Source of the DNA: Gemelliphila palaticanis
GTDB lineage: Bacteria > Bacillota > Bacilli > Staphylococcales > Gemellaceae
Direction of reading: 5' to 3'
Length of the DNA stretch: 64,000 nt
Assembly: GCA_013415235.1 (NCBI GenBank)
Contig: JACBYF010000001.1
Span: 151,891-215,890, forward strand
How positions within the stretch are numbered: position 1 is the first letter of the stretch; each line of letters begins with the position of its first letter. The position numbers were made by a program, and so were the translations under genes. Below the pieces are notes generated by a model. The model ran no database searches and was not told where the DNA came from. It saw only the letters and a list, made by a program, of their open reading frames with translations. Positions 44,679-51,869 of the stretch are shown here, one piece after another.

Positions 44679-45806
44679 CTATTCTACTATTTCTATATTA
44701 TATTTAAAAATATCATTTTCATTATAAAAGATATTATAAATTCTAGCTACTCTTATATCATGTTTAAAATATTTTTCATTATTTTTATTAAGTTTTTGAT
44801 GTAACTTAACTTTCTCTAATTTATTTATTTCTTTTATTAAATAAGTCTTATTTTTATTCACAGCTAAAATCCTTAAATCTTTTATATCTTCCAACATTTC
44901 ATTTCTACTACTGTTTGTTAAAACATAAGATAATATTCTTTTTATCCTTTTATTAGTATAGCGTTTAGTAGATATTAAAGCTACTAACTCATCATAATTA
45001 TTAGAAATTAAAGCCGCCTGATATATTCTATTTTCTAGTCCTTCTGTTACATCGTATATATTTTTTAAATTTTCTTTTCCTAATGATAAAATTTTATATT
45101 TTAATAAATTATAAAATTTTTCTTCATTCATATTAGCTTTATTAAAAATATTATTATACATATTCTCAGAAATATAGTTTTTTATTAATTCATTAGCATA
45201 ATTTTTCCTAATAGAAGTTGCACTTAAAAATTCGCTGTCATCTAAATTTGTTTGATTTAAATTTTGACCTCTTCTTTTTACTGGAATTAGTTTAATATTA
45301 GGAGCTAACTTTTTTATTGCCTTGTAGTAGCTATAAGCTAAAATAAAATTAGAGTTAACACTATTAATTTCAAATATTTTACTCATTATCTTTGGATAAC
45401 TATACCCTAATTTTAAATATTCTTTAATTTTTATTGTTGTTTCACTTGAATTTTCTAAATTATACATATATTCAAATTTTTCTATATCTTCTTCTGTTCC
45501 AAAAATTAAGTGGGTTATTTTACAATTAACCAAAATTTCTATACTTTTATGAGCAAAATCATCACTAAAAGCTACACTAACTCTATAAGGTAATGCTATT
45601 ACTAAATCACAACCAGAATAAATAGCTTCTCTGGCTCTACTATATCCATCAATTATAGCAACTTCTCCTCGCTGAGTAAAAAATTCACTCATTACACACA
45701 CTAATTCACCTACTCCATTTTCTGCTATAATTTTTTTTGCTTCACTTATTAAATATTTATGCCCTGTATGTAATGGGTTGAACTCTGCAATTAATCCTAT
45801 TCTCAT
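44679..45806 (-). CDS. tmcAL: tRNA(Met) cytidine acetate ligase TmcAL (YlbM)
   Basis: A 375-residue nucleotidyltransferase. It opens with the HxGH motif in IAEFNPLHTGHKYLISEAK and contains FTQRGEVAIIDGYSRAREA, both defining TmcAL. It forms N4-acetylcytidine at the wobble base of elongator tRNA(Met) using acetate and ATP. Length is as expected. Confidence 0.92.
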   Translation of the reverse strand: MRIGLIAEFNPLHTGHKYLISEAKKIIAENGVGELVCVMSEFFTQRGEVAIIDGYSRAREAIYSGCDLVIALPYRVSVAFSDDFAHKSIEILVNCKITHLIFGTEEDIEKFEYMYNLENSSETTIKIKEYLKLGYSYPKIMSKIFEINSVNSNFILAYSYYKAIKKLAPNIKLIPVKRRGQNLNQTNLDDSEFLSATSIRKNYANELIKNYISENMYNNIFNKANMNEEKFYNLLKYKILSLGKENLKNIYDVTEGLENRIYQAALISNNYDELVALISTKRYTNKRIKRILSYVLTNSSRNEMLEDIKDLRILAVNKNKTYLIKEINKLEKVKLHQKLNKNNEKYFKHDIRVARIYNIFYNENDIFKYNIEIVE

Positions 45807-46020
45807 TTTCTCTCCATTAAAATTTAATTTTTTTATAACATTAAATATTAAAATTTAAAATATAAGCTAATGTTCGTGTTATTTATTTATTCAAAAAAAA
45901 CACTTACAAAATCATATTTAACAACATTTATACACTATCAATATAATTATTTACATAGCATTAAGTTGATAAAAATATTAAATGTATTAAATTAGTATAA
46001 TTTTGCACTTAAACATATTA
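45807..46020. other. AT-rich gene-free stretch upstream of tmcAL
   Basis: About 210 nt with no coding frame or RNA structure recognised; it must hold the minus-strand tmcAL promoter, for which I see no consensus pair. Confidence 0.4.
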
Positions 46021-46053
46021 TTTAAAGTTCGTATAAGGTTCAAACTGTATAAT
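46021..46053 (+). promoter_or_regulatory. Promoter of small RNA 1 with CiaR-like repeat
   Basis: TTTAAA (46021-46026), N5, TATAAG (46032-46037), N10, then the -10 TATAAT (46048-46053). CiaR of streptococci binds TTTAAG-N5-TTTAAG just upstream of the -10; two of twelve positions differ here. No usual -35 is present. Confidence 0.5.
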
Positions 46054-46059
46054 ATATTT

Positions 46060-46135
46060 TGTAACTACTAAACAGTAGTTATATTCTTCATAAACTTTCC
46101 TTTTCTATAAAAAGCGATCTTCGGATCGCTTTTTA
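46060..46135 (+). ncRNA. Putative csRNA-like small RNA 1
   Basis: About 76 nt. A 5' hairpin (TAACTACT at 46062-46069 with AGTAGTTA at 46074-46081) and a terminator (46109-46134, 11-bp stem closed by a UUCG loop) flank an unpaired segment 46086-46107. That segment is identical to 51021-51042 in small RNA 2. It starts CTTCATAAACTTTCC, the reverse complement of a ribosome site (GGAAAG) plus spacer and ATGAAG start. This matches csRNA architecture. Convergent with the CYTH gene, whose terminator it may share. Confidence 0.7.
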
Positions 46136-46140
46136 TTGTT

Positions 46141-46716
46141 TTATTGAATGTTTTTTTTATAATGCTCTGCTCTAGCTATTTTAGGAATAGCTTTTTTTCT
46201 TTCTAGTGATAAATTATTTAGAATAGATAAAAATTCCTTTTTACCTTCCAAATAATCAAAAACTTCAAATTCTAATTCATAATCTTCTATATTATTTATA
46301 TATGTAGTTTTATCTAATACTAATAAACCTTTTTCTAATTTTAACTCTTTTCTAATAGTTTCTATTTTATTTATTAATTTTAATTCATCTTTTATTTTAA
46401 ATAATTTAAGTTTTTCTTGAATTTCTAAAGGTAAATTCTCCAATGATATTATTTCAGGTATTTTTTCACTTGATACTGGGACATTTATTTCTAAATTACC
46501 TTTATCTCTTTTTATTTTTAATGTCATTTCTCTAAGTAAATTGCTAATTCTTATTCTAAATGCACAATTATTATTTTTCAATTCGTAATTTTTAGTATCA
46601 TAATAATGATTTACATTTAATATATCTGGGCAATTTGATAATTTGTAATAATCGTATATTCTAGTATATTCTTGCTCTGTTAATAAATTTTTAAATTCTA
46701 TTTCTATATTTTCCAT
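46141..46716 (-). CDS. CYTH-domain protein (YjbK-like)
   Basis: A 191-residue CYTH/triphosphate-tunnel protein. It begins with the signature IEIEFKNLLTEQEYTRI (ExExK) and shows the alternating charged strands CAFRIRISN, EMTLKIKRD, YELEFEVFDY. Such proteins bind triphosphates with metal ions; YjbK members are thought to be inorganic triphosphatases. It lies 9 nt downstream of mnmM. Confidence 0.85.
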   Translation of the reverse strand: MENIEIEFKNLLTEQEYTRIYDYYKLSNCPDILNVNHYYDTKNYELKNNNCAFRIRISNLLREMTLKIKRDKGNLEINVPVSSEKIPEIISLENLPLEIQEKLKLFKIKDELKLINKIETIRKELKLEKGLLVLDKTTYINNIEDYELEFEVFDYLEGKKEFLSILNNLSLERKKAIPKIARAEHYKKNIQ

Positions 46717-46725
46717 TATGTTTTC

Positions 46726-47277
46726 CTACTTCAATTTTTCTAATACTATTAAAAAAGGAGCATTATTTTTTTGATTTATAAACTGATATTGAAGAACTTC
46801 TACTTCCTTTTGATTTAATGAAGATAGATACTCTAGTAGCATCTCTTTTTCTATTTTTCCACTATCATGCCCCCAATAAACTACTATAACTATTCTTCCT
46901 TTTATTTTTAAAAGTTTTAAAGATTTCTCTACAGCTTTAATAGTACTCTCCCCTACGGTAGTTATCGCATGGTCTGCATTAGGTAAATATCCTAGATTAA
47001 AAATAACCCCATTTATCTGTTCAACTATATAATTATCTATATTTGTATGACTATCTAGTATAACTTCACATTTTGATAATAAATTGTTCTCTTTTAATAA
47101 ATTAGTAGTTCTAGAAATTGCTATATCTTGAATATCAAAAGAATAAACTTTTTTAGCAGAAGTTTTAGCAAGAAACAAAGTATCATTGCCATTACCACAA
47201 GTAGCATCAACTACTATACTATTTTTATCGATAATTTCTTTTAATACTTTCTTGCTAAAGGATAATACTTTATCCAT
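46726..47277 (-). CDS. mnmM: tRNA U34 methyltransferase MnmM-like (YtqB)
   Basis: A 183-residue small SAM methyltransferase. Motif I is VVDATCGNGNDTLFLAK, followed by VYSFDIQDIAI, and NLGYLPNADHAITT, the family-specific motif of YtqB/MnmM. MnmM finishes 5-methylaminomethyl-2-thiouridine at tRNA position 34 in Gram-positives. It overlaps the preceding gene by 8 nt. Confidence 0.85.
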   Translation of the reverse strand: MDKVLSFSKKVLKEIIDKNSIVVDATCGNGNDTLFLAKTSAKKVYSFDIQDIAISRTTNLLKENNLLSKCEVILDSHTNIDNYIVEQINGVIFNLGYLPNADHAITTVGESTIKAVEKSLKLLKIKGRIVIVVYWGHDSGKIEKEMLLEYLSSLNQKEVEVLQYQFINQKNNAPFLIVLEKLK

Positions 47278-48190
47278 TATTATACTCCTTTAATGACAAT
47301 ATTTTAATTATATTATCTATACTATAATATTCATCACTAGCATTTTCAAAATCTAAAACTATTCTTATTAACTCTGCTAAATTTTTCTCTATGTTATCAA
47401 TATTTCTATTGTCTTTTATATTTTTTATGCTAGTTTCTAATTTTTCTATTAAATATGATGTATCTTTTTCATCAAAAAATTCAGCTTCAGGAAGATAATT
47501 TTTTAGATTATAACTAACATATTCTTTATAAGGTGGTATATAAACCGTTCTTAAATTATTAACTTCTTCTCCTACTATTGAAGATAATTCATAAAGTTCA
47601 GAATTATACTTTTTCTCTAAATAAGATCCTACATTTTCCATAATTAAAACATTATGATTATAAGGATAATATTTTTCTAATTCCACTGAAATATTTGCTG
47701 CAGTTAAATCATCGTAACATTGAGTTATTAGTATGTGTTTGCTAGGATCAATATCTTTAAAAGATTCTATATTAGTAGCATCTATTAATATAAAACCCTC
47801 AACAGGATCAAAACCTGCATAGTTAAAACAAATATCCAAGAAACTTTCTCCACCTATTATTTTATAATCATCTGTTTTATTTATTATTAGTTTAGTAGTC
47901 ATTTCCGCCACCATAGGGTGCCCTGGTAACAAATATAAAACATCATTTTCTTCATTTTTTGATAAAATGTATTCAGCTATTTTTTCATAAGTATTAGAAA
48001 AATCTTCACTACTTTCGTAAAATTTATCGCAAGTTTCATATTCAATGTTATTTTTATCAAGAAAAGATATAGCAAAGTGCTCTTTTGTTCTTGCTATTAC
48101 AGTTTTATCCTTATTTTCTAGTATTAAATTTTTTATATTTTCTTTAATTGAAATTTCTTCATTTGGACCAAGCCCTATTATGTAAATCAT
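47270..48190 (-). CDS. YabN-like tetrapyrrole-methylase-fold protein lacking a MazG domain
   Basis: A 306-residue protein. The N-terminal domain (MIYIIGLGPNEEISIKENI; VLYLLPGHPMVAEMT; IIGGESFLD) is the tetrapyrrole-methylase-like half of YabN. In bacilli YabN runs on into a MazG pyrophosphohydrolase domain of ~250 residues; here only ~80 helical residues follow and no MazG metal motif (EExxE...ExxD) is visible. It may be a truncated or reduced family member. Function unknown; cotranscribed with mnmM. Confidence 0.7.
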   Translation of the reverse strand: MIYIIGLGPNEEISIKENIKNLILENKDKTVIARTKEHFAISFLDKNNIEYETCDKFYESSEDFSNTYEKIAEYILSKNEENDVLYLLPGHPMVAEMTTKLIINKTDDYKIIGGESFLDICFNYAGFDPVEGFILIDATNIESFKDIDPSKHILITQCYDDLTAANISVELEKYYPYNHNVLIMENVGSYLEKKYNSELYELSSIVGEEVNNLRTVYIPPYKEYVSYNLKNYLPEAEFFDEKDTSYLIEKLETSIKNIKDNRNIDNIEKNLAELIRIVLDFENASDEYYSIDNIIKILSLKEYNNG

Positions 48191-48260
48191 AATTTTCTCC
48201 TAAATTAAGTTTATATCATCATAAATTATACTTTATCAAAACTTTTTCAGCAATAAAAAA

Positions 48261-48302
48261 AGATATAAAACTAGAATTAAGTAATTATCTAGTTTTATAT
48301 CT
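48261..48302 (-). terminator. Terminator of the LysM-NlpC/P60 gene
   Basis: AGATATAAAACTAG (48261-48274) pairs with CTAGTTTTATATCT (48289-48302), followed on the minus strand by TTTTTTATTG. Confidence 0.9.
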
Positions 48303-48316
48303 AAAAGCATTTTAAA

Positions 48317-49342
48317 TTATCGTACTCTTATAAATACTGGACCACTTCCAACATAAACTGTATTTAATGCTGTTTGATTTCCAAACCATCCACCATGAAT
48401 AGCTTGCCCATTACCTGCATACACTGCTATATGAGCAAATCCCATACCTCCATTAGCATAGTATACTAAATCTCCTGGTTGAGCTTCTGATTCAGAAATT
48501 ACTGTTCCTAAACTCATATATCCTGCTGGCCAGTCATGGAAGTTAATTCCTACTGATTTAAGTGCATTTGTTACAAGCATTGTACAATCTTGGAATACTC
48601 CTAATTGTGCTTGAGCAGCTGCAAATATAGCCGCTCCTTTATTTCCTACTGGCGTAGAAACTGGCACTACAACTGGTGCTACTTCTTCTTTTTTAGTTTC
48701 TACAACAGGCGCTGGTGCTTCTTCTTCTTTTTTAGTTTCTACAACCGGTGCTGGTGCTACTTCTTCTTTTTTAGTTTCTACAACCGGTGCTGACGCTACT
48801 TCTTCTTTTTTAGTTTCTACGACAGGCGCTGGTGCTACTTCTTCTTTTTTAGTTTCTACAACTGATTTAGTCTCAACTTTAGGAAGCAATGAAACTTCTT
48901 CTTTTTTAACAACAACAGGTGATGTTTCTACAGTATTTGATTTAGCTACTTCATTTATAACTAATTCTTGTCCAACTAATATTAAGTTTGGGTTAGATAT
49001 TTTATTCAAATTAACTAAACTATCTACAGTTGTACCAAATTTATTTGCTATTTTAAACAATGTATCACCTAAAACAACTCTATACGTTCCATTGTTTTGA
49101 GCAGTTACTACTTGAGCTGCTGTATTTTGAAAAGATAACTGATCTCCTGGGAATATTAAATCAGATGTTAAATTATTATCTTTCATTAATTGCTCTACAG
49201 TTGTACCATTATTAAGAGCTATATCCCAAAGAGTATCTCCTGATTTTACCGTATAAATATCTGCATCTGCTAAAGTTGTAAATCCTATGGCTACTGCTGA
49301 CATTACTGCTGTTCCTGCTACTAATTTATGTAATTTTGCCAA
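48317..49342 (-). CDS. Secreted LysM-NlpC/P60 peptidoglycan hydrolase
   Basis: A 341-residue protein. It has a signal peptide (VAGTAVMSAVAIGFTTLADA), two LysM wall-binding modules (YTVKSGDTLWDIALNNG; YRVVLGDTLFKIANKFG), a Lys/Glu/Pro linker of five 13-residue repeats VVETKKEEVAPAP, and a C-terminal NlpC/P60 domain with Cys in FQDCTMLVTNAL and His in GFAHIAVYAGNG. It cleaves stem peptides of the cell wall. Start is TTG with AGGAG at 9-nt spacing. A good WalR box lies about 150 bp upstream. Confidence 0.9.
   Translation of the reverse strand: MAKLHKLVAGTAVMSAVAIGFTTLADADIYTVKSGDTLWDIALNNGTTVEQLMKDNNLTSDLIFPGDQLSFQNTAAQVVTAQNNGTYRVVLGDTLFKIANKFGTTVDSLVNLNKISNPNLILVGQELVINEVAKSNTVETSPVVVKKEEVSLLPKVETKSVVETKKEEVAPAPVVETKKEEVASAPVVETKKEEVAPAPVVETKKEEEAPAPVVETKKEEVAPVVVPVSTPVGNKGAAIFAAAQAQLGVFQDCTMLVTNALKSVGINFHDWPAGYMSLGTVISESEAQPGDLVYYANGGMGFAHIAVYAGNGQAIHGGWFGNQTALNTVYVGSGPVFIRVR
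48670..48865 (-). repeat. 39-bp tandem repeat in the LysM protein linker
   Basis: Five units of 39 bp encoding VVETKKEEVAPAP with small variations (AS, EE, VV). Likely to vary in number. Confidence 0.88.
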
Positions 49343-49492
49343 TTTTATGATTCTCCTATTCTTAATTCTATATATTTCGTGTACTAAAGTACTCTACACA
49401 TCATTACAAAAAAATAATACAATGTTAAATTAATTTTTTATAATTTAACTACAATAACAATTCTAATATACTTAATTTTATTTTGCAATAGG

Positions 49493-49509
49493 TGTAACAA
49501 TATTGTAAT
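49493..49509 (+). promoter_or_regulatory. WalR-type box in the divergent LysM/ccdA region
   Basis: TGTAAC (49493-49498), N5, TGTAAT (49504-49509) fits TGTWAH-N5-TGTWAH exactly. WalR controls wall hydrolases, so the LysM-NlpC/P60 gene is the likely target although the box reads away from it. No other feature is recognised in 49343-49623. Confidence 0.6.
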
Positions 49510-49623
49510 AAAAGTGATACTATTCTGAAAAAAAATATTATATATAGTTCGTAAATCTTTATTTTAATTATTTTATATAGTATTATTTTAATAAATATTA
49601 CTATTTTACTAGGAAGAATAATT

Positions 49624-50340
49624 ATGGATATTAATATTATTAAAATAATAACCCTATTTTTAGAAGGAATTTTATCTTTTTTCTCACCATGTATAATTCC
49701 TATTATACCTATATATATGACTATATTATCGAAGAACAATAAAGATTTACAAACCAATAATTCTAAACTATATAAATTAAAAAATAGTTTGAATTCTGTA
49801 TTTTTTATAATTGGAGTTTCCACAACATTCTTTATAATAGCTTTTACTACCAGCTATATTAGTATGTTTTTAAATGACAATATAAGAAATATACAAATAA
49901 TTAGTGGAATTTTAATTATAATAATGGGATTATCTCAACTAGGAATACTTAATATAAAATTTTTAAATAACGAATTTTCATTAAAAAATAAGTTAAAATT
50001 AAAAGATAAAAAAATTAATATAGCAATTTCTTTCTTTATGGGATTTACTTTTAGTTTTTCTTGGACACCGTGTATCGGACCCATTATGTCTAGTGTTATT
50101 TTATACGCTAGCACTCACAATAGCTATAATAGTTTCCTTTTAATATGTACTTATTCAATAGGTTTTATAATTCCATTTATACTTATGGCGATATTCACTA
50201 CAAAAATAATAATTTTTATAAAACAACATCCAAAAATTATAAAAAACACAGTATTATTATCTGGTATTATTTTAATTTTAATAGGTATATCAATAATAAC
50301 AGGAGATTTCAATAAATTAGTAATAAAATATTTCATGTAA
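49624..50340 (+). CDS. ccdA: CcdA-type thiol-disulfide membrane transporter
   Basis: A 238-residue protein with six hydrophobic segments. The paired cysteine motifs of the CcdA/DsbD-beta family are visible: LSFFSPCIIPIIP near residue 21 and FSWTPCIGPIMSS near residue 144. It moves reducing equivalents from cytoplasmic thioredoxin to an outside thiol protein, here the lipoprotein TlpA-like partner encoded 22 nt downstream. No cytochrome c genes are nearby, so repair of outer thiol proteins is more likely. Confidence 0.9.
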   Translation: MDINIIKIITLFLEGILSFFSPCIIPIIPIYMTILSKNNKDLQTNNSKLYKLKNSLNSVFFIIGVSTTFFIIAFTTSYISMFLNDNIRNIQIISGILIIIMGLSQLGILNIKFLNNEFSLKNKLKLKDKKINIAISFFMGFTFSFSWTPCIGPIMSSVILYASTHNSYNSFLLICTYSIGFIIPFILMAIFTTKIIIFIKQHPKIIKNTVLLSGIILILIGISIITGDFNKLVIKYFM

Positions 50341-50362
50341 TTTTATAAGGAGCATATTTTCT

Positions 50363-50950
50363 ATGATAAATAAAAAAACTATATTGTATACACTGTTAAC
50401 ATCTTCAATAATTTTGGGTGGATGTTCAAATGGAGATAAAAATAACAATTCTAGTACTAATCAATCTAATACAACCGAACAAAATCAAACGTCTACTCCA
50501 TATGTACAAGAAGCTCATAATTTTATAGTAAAGGATGAGAGTGGAAAAAATATAACTCTCAATGATTTCAAAGGAAAAAAAGTCTATATAAATATATGGG
50601 CATCTTGGTGTGGACCTTGTATAAGAGAAATACCTGAAATTGAAAAATCATATCAAAAAGTAAAGGATAATACAGATTTAGTTTTTATATCAATAGCTTC
50701 TCCTAATGATGAAGAACTTGAAAATACAAATACTGCTGACGAATCTAAAGCTGATATATTAAAAAAAGCTAACGAATTAGGGGCTACATACCCTGTACTA
50801 TTTGATTTTCAAAATAATGTAATGAATAGTTATGCTATAAGAGCATTTCCTACACACATTTTTATTAATAGTGATGGTACAATAAGTTCTCAAGTTCCTG
50901 GAATGATGACTGAATCTGAAATTTTAAATAGAATTAATAACCTTAAATAA
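50363..50950 (+). CDS. TlpA-like thioredoxin lipoprotein
   Basis: A 195-residue lipoprotein. The lipobox is SSIILGGCSN (Cys near residue 19), followed by an Asn/Ser/Thr-rich spacer and a thioredoxin fold with WASWCGPCIREIPE (CxxC) and cis-Pro in IRAFPTHIFI. Together with CcdA it forms an extracytoplasmic reductase pair, as in the pneumococcal CcdA-Etrx/TlpA systems coupled to methionine sulfoxide reductase. Such an msr gene is not seen here. Confidence 0.9.
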   Translation: MINKKTILYTLLTSSIILGGCSNGDKNNNSSTNQSNTTEQNQTSTPYVQEAHNFIVKDESGKNITLNDFKGKKVYINIWASWCGPCIREIPEIEKSYQKVKDNTDLVFISIASPNDEELENTNTADESKADILKKANELGATYPVLFDFQNNVMNSYAIRAFPTHIFINSDGTISSQVPGMMTESEILNRINNLK

Positions 50951-50954
50951 TTTT

Positions 50955-50986
50955 TTTAAGTATATTTAAAGTAATGATTTTAAAAT
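50955..50986 (+). promoter_or_regulatory. Promoter of small RNA 2 with CiaR-like repeat
   Basis: TTTAAG (50955-50960), N5, TTAAAG (50966-50971), N9, -10 TAAAAT (50981-50986). One mismatch to TTTAAG-N5-TTTAAG. Confidence 0.55.
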
Positions 50987-50992
50987 ATTCTA

Positions 50993-51079
50993 GTCTAAAT
51001 AATTAATTTTATTTAGAAAACTTCATAAACTTTCCTTTTCTAGGGAGCTGACTAACTTTTTGGTCAGCTCCGATTTTTA
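50993..51079 (+). ncRNA. Putative csRNA-like small RNA 2
   Basis: About 86 nt. A 5' hairpin (TCTAAATAA at 50994-51002 with TTATTTAGA at 51009-51017), the same 22-nt unpaired segment as small RNA 1 (51021-51042), then a terminator (GGAGCTGAC 51044-51052 with GTCAGCTCC 51063-51071 and a T-tract). The hairpins differ in sequence from those of small RNA 1 while the segment between is identical, which marks it as the functional part. It could be taken as the tlpA terminator alone, but the promoter and shared segment argue for an RNA gene. Confidence 0.7.
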
Positions 51080-51091
51080 TGTAATAATATA

Positions 51092-51120
51092 TTGATTTTA
51101 TAAAATATTTAATGTATAAT
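51092..51120 (+). promoter_or_regulatory. Sigma-A promoter of selC
   Basis: TTGATT (51092-51097), 17 nt, TATAAT (51115-51120); predicted start is about 7 nt before the mature tRNA 5' end. Confidence 0.8.
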
Positions 51121-51133
51121 TGTCTTATATTAT

Positions 51134-51230
51134 GGGAGTGGATGAGTTCTGGTGTGCTCTCTAGTCTTCAAAACTAGTATGAGGGGTTAAGAGCCTCTTG
51201 GGTGGGTTCGATTCCCACACATTCCCGCCA
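51134..51230 (+). tRNA. selC: Selenocysteine tRNA, anticodon UCA
   Basis: A 97-nt tRNA with encoded CCA. The anticodon arm is CUAGU-CUUCAAA-ACUAG with UCA; the T arm is GUGGG-UUCGAUU-CCCAC; there is a long variable arm (GAGG...CCUC), an extended D stem, and an acceptor starting GGGAGUG. All are features of bacterial tRNA(Sec). It reads the UGA of selD. It lies 9 kb from the selenium operon with its own promoter and terminator. Confidence 0.96.
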
Positions 51231-51246
51231 AAGTCTTTATAATAAA

Positions 51247-51276
51247 AGGGGCTGCTAAAAGCAGACCCTATTTTTT
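51247..51276 (+). terminator. Terminator of selC
   Basis: AGGG-CTGC pairs with GCAG-CCCT across 51247-51269 with one G-A mismatch, followed by TATTTTTTAT. It overlaps the 3' end of the convergent TVP38 gene. Confidence 0.8.
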
Positions 51277-51831
51277 ATTCTCTTTTTTATCTATTATTTT
51301 TGATAGATATATTGAAATAAATGTTAACAATAACACTAACACTACAGATATTAAAAATTCTAAACTCCAAATATTATTAGCTTTAGCTCCAAAATTTAAA
51401 AATACTATTGTTCCCGGTATTATACCCAAAACACTTGCTATCATATATTTAGTAGTACTAATATTAGTAAGCCCAAATCCATAATTTATTAGGTTATAGG
51501 GAACTAGCGGTATTAGCCTCAATATAACTAAGCTAATCATTAATTTATCATCTTCTACTTCAAATATCTTTTTGTGCTGTTTTTCTGTTAATTTCTTTTT
51601 TAAAAGACCAACAACATAATCTCTACCATATTTTCTAGATATGACAAACATAATGTAACAATTAGCACATGCTCCTAAAAATGTAAGTATAGATCCCTCT
51701 ACAAAGCCAAAAGCTAGACCTCCTGCCACTGCAAGTATAGGTACTGGAAAGAAAAATACTGGTAATATCGCAAACATTAAAAAATATGCAACTGGTGCTA
51801 ATACTCCAAAACTTTCTATAAATTGCTGCAT
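51268..51831 (-). CDS. TVP38/TMEM64-family (DedA-like) membrane protein
   Basis: A 187-residue protein with about five hydrophobic segments. The VTT-domain features are visible: FPVPILAVAGGLAFGFVEGSIL and LRLIPLVPYNLINYGFGLTNIS. Function of the family is unclear (lipid scrambling or ion transport). In several bacteria these genes accompany DUF2064 and rhodanese genes in selenium- or arsenic-related neighbourhoods, as here: the DUF2064 fusion gene is immediately upstream. Confidence 0.85.
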   Translation of the reverse strand: MQQFIESFGVLAPVAYFLMFAILPVFFFPVPILAVAGGLAFGFVEGSILTFLGACANCYIMFVISRKYGRDYVVGLLKKKLTEKQHKKIFEVEDDKLMISLVILRLIPLVPYNLINYGFGLTNISTTKYMIASVLGIIPGTIVFLNFGAKANNIWSLEFLISVVLVLLLTFISIYLSKIIDKKENKK

Positions 51832-51869
51832 AATTATATCCTTTCTTAATTTACATACTAATTTACATA

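Noticed and set aside
48605..48793. Plus-strand frame opposite the LysM linker
   Set aside because: Artefact of the 39-bp repeat on the opposite strand.
51020..51079. Small RNA 2 as merely a terminator of tlpA
   Set aside because: Shared 22-nt core and promoter layout with a second locus that does not follow a gene; retained as an ncRNA, though it may also stop tlpA transcripts.
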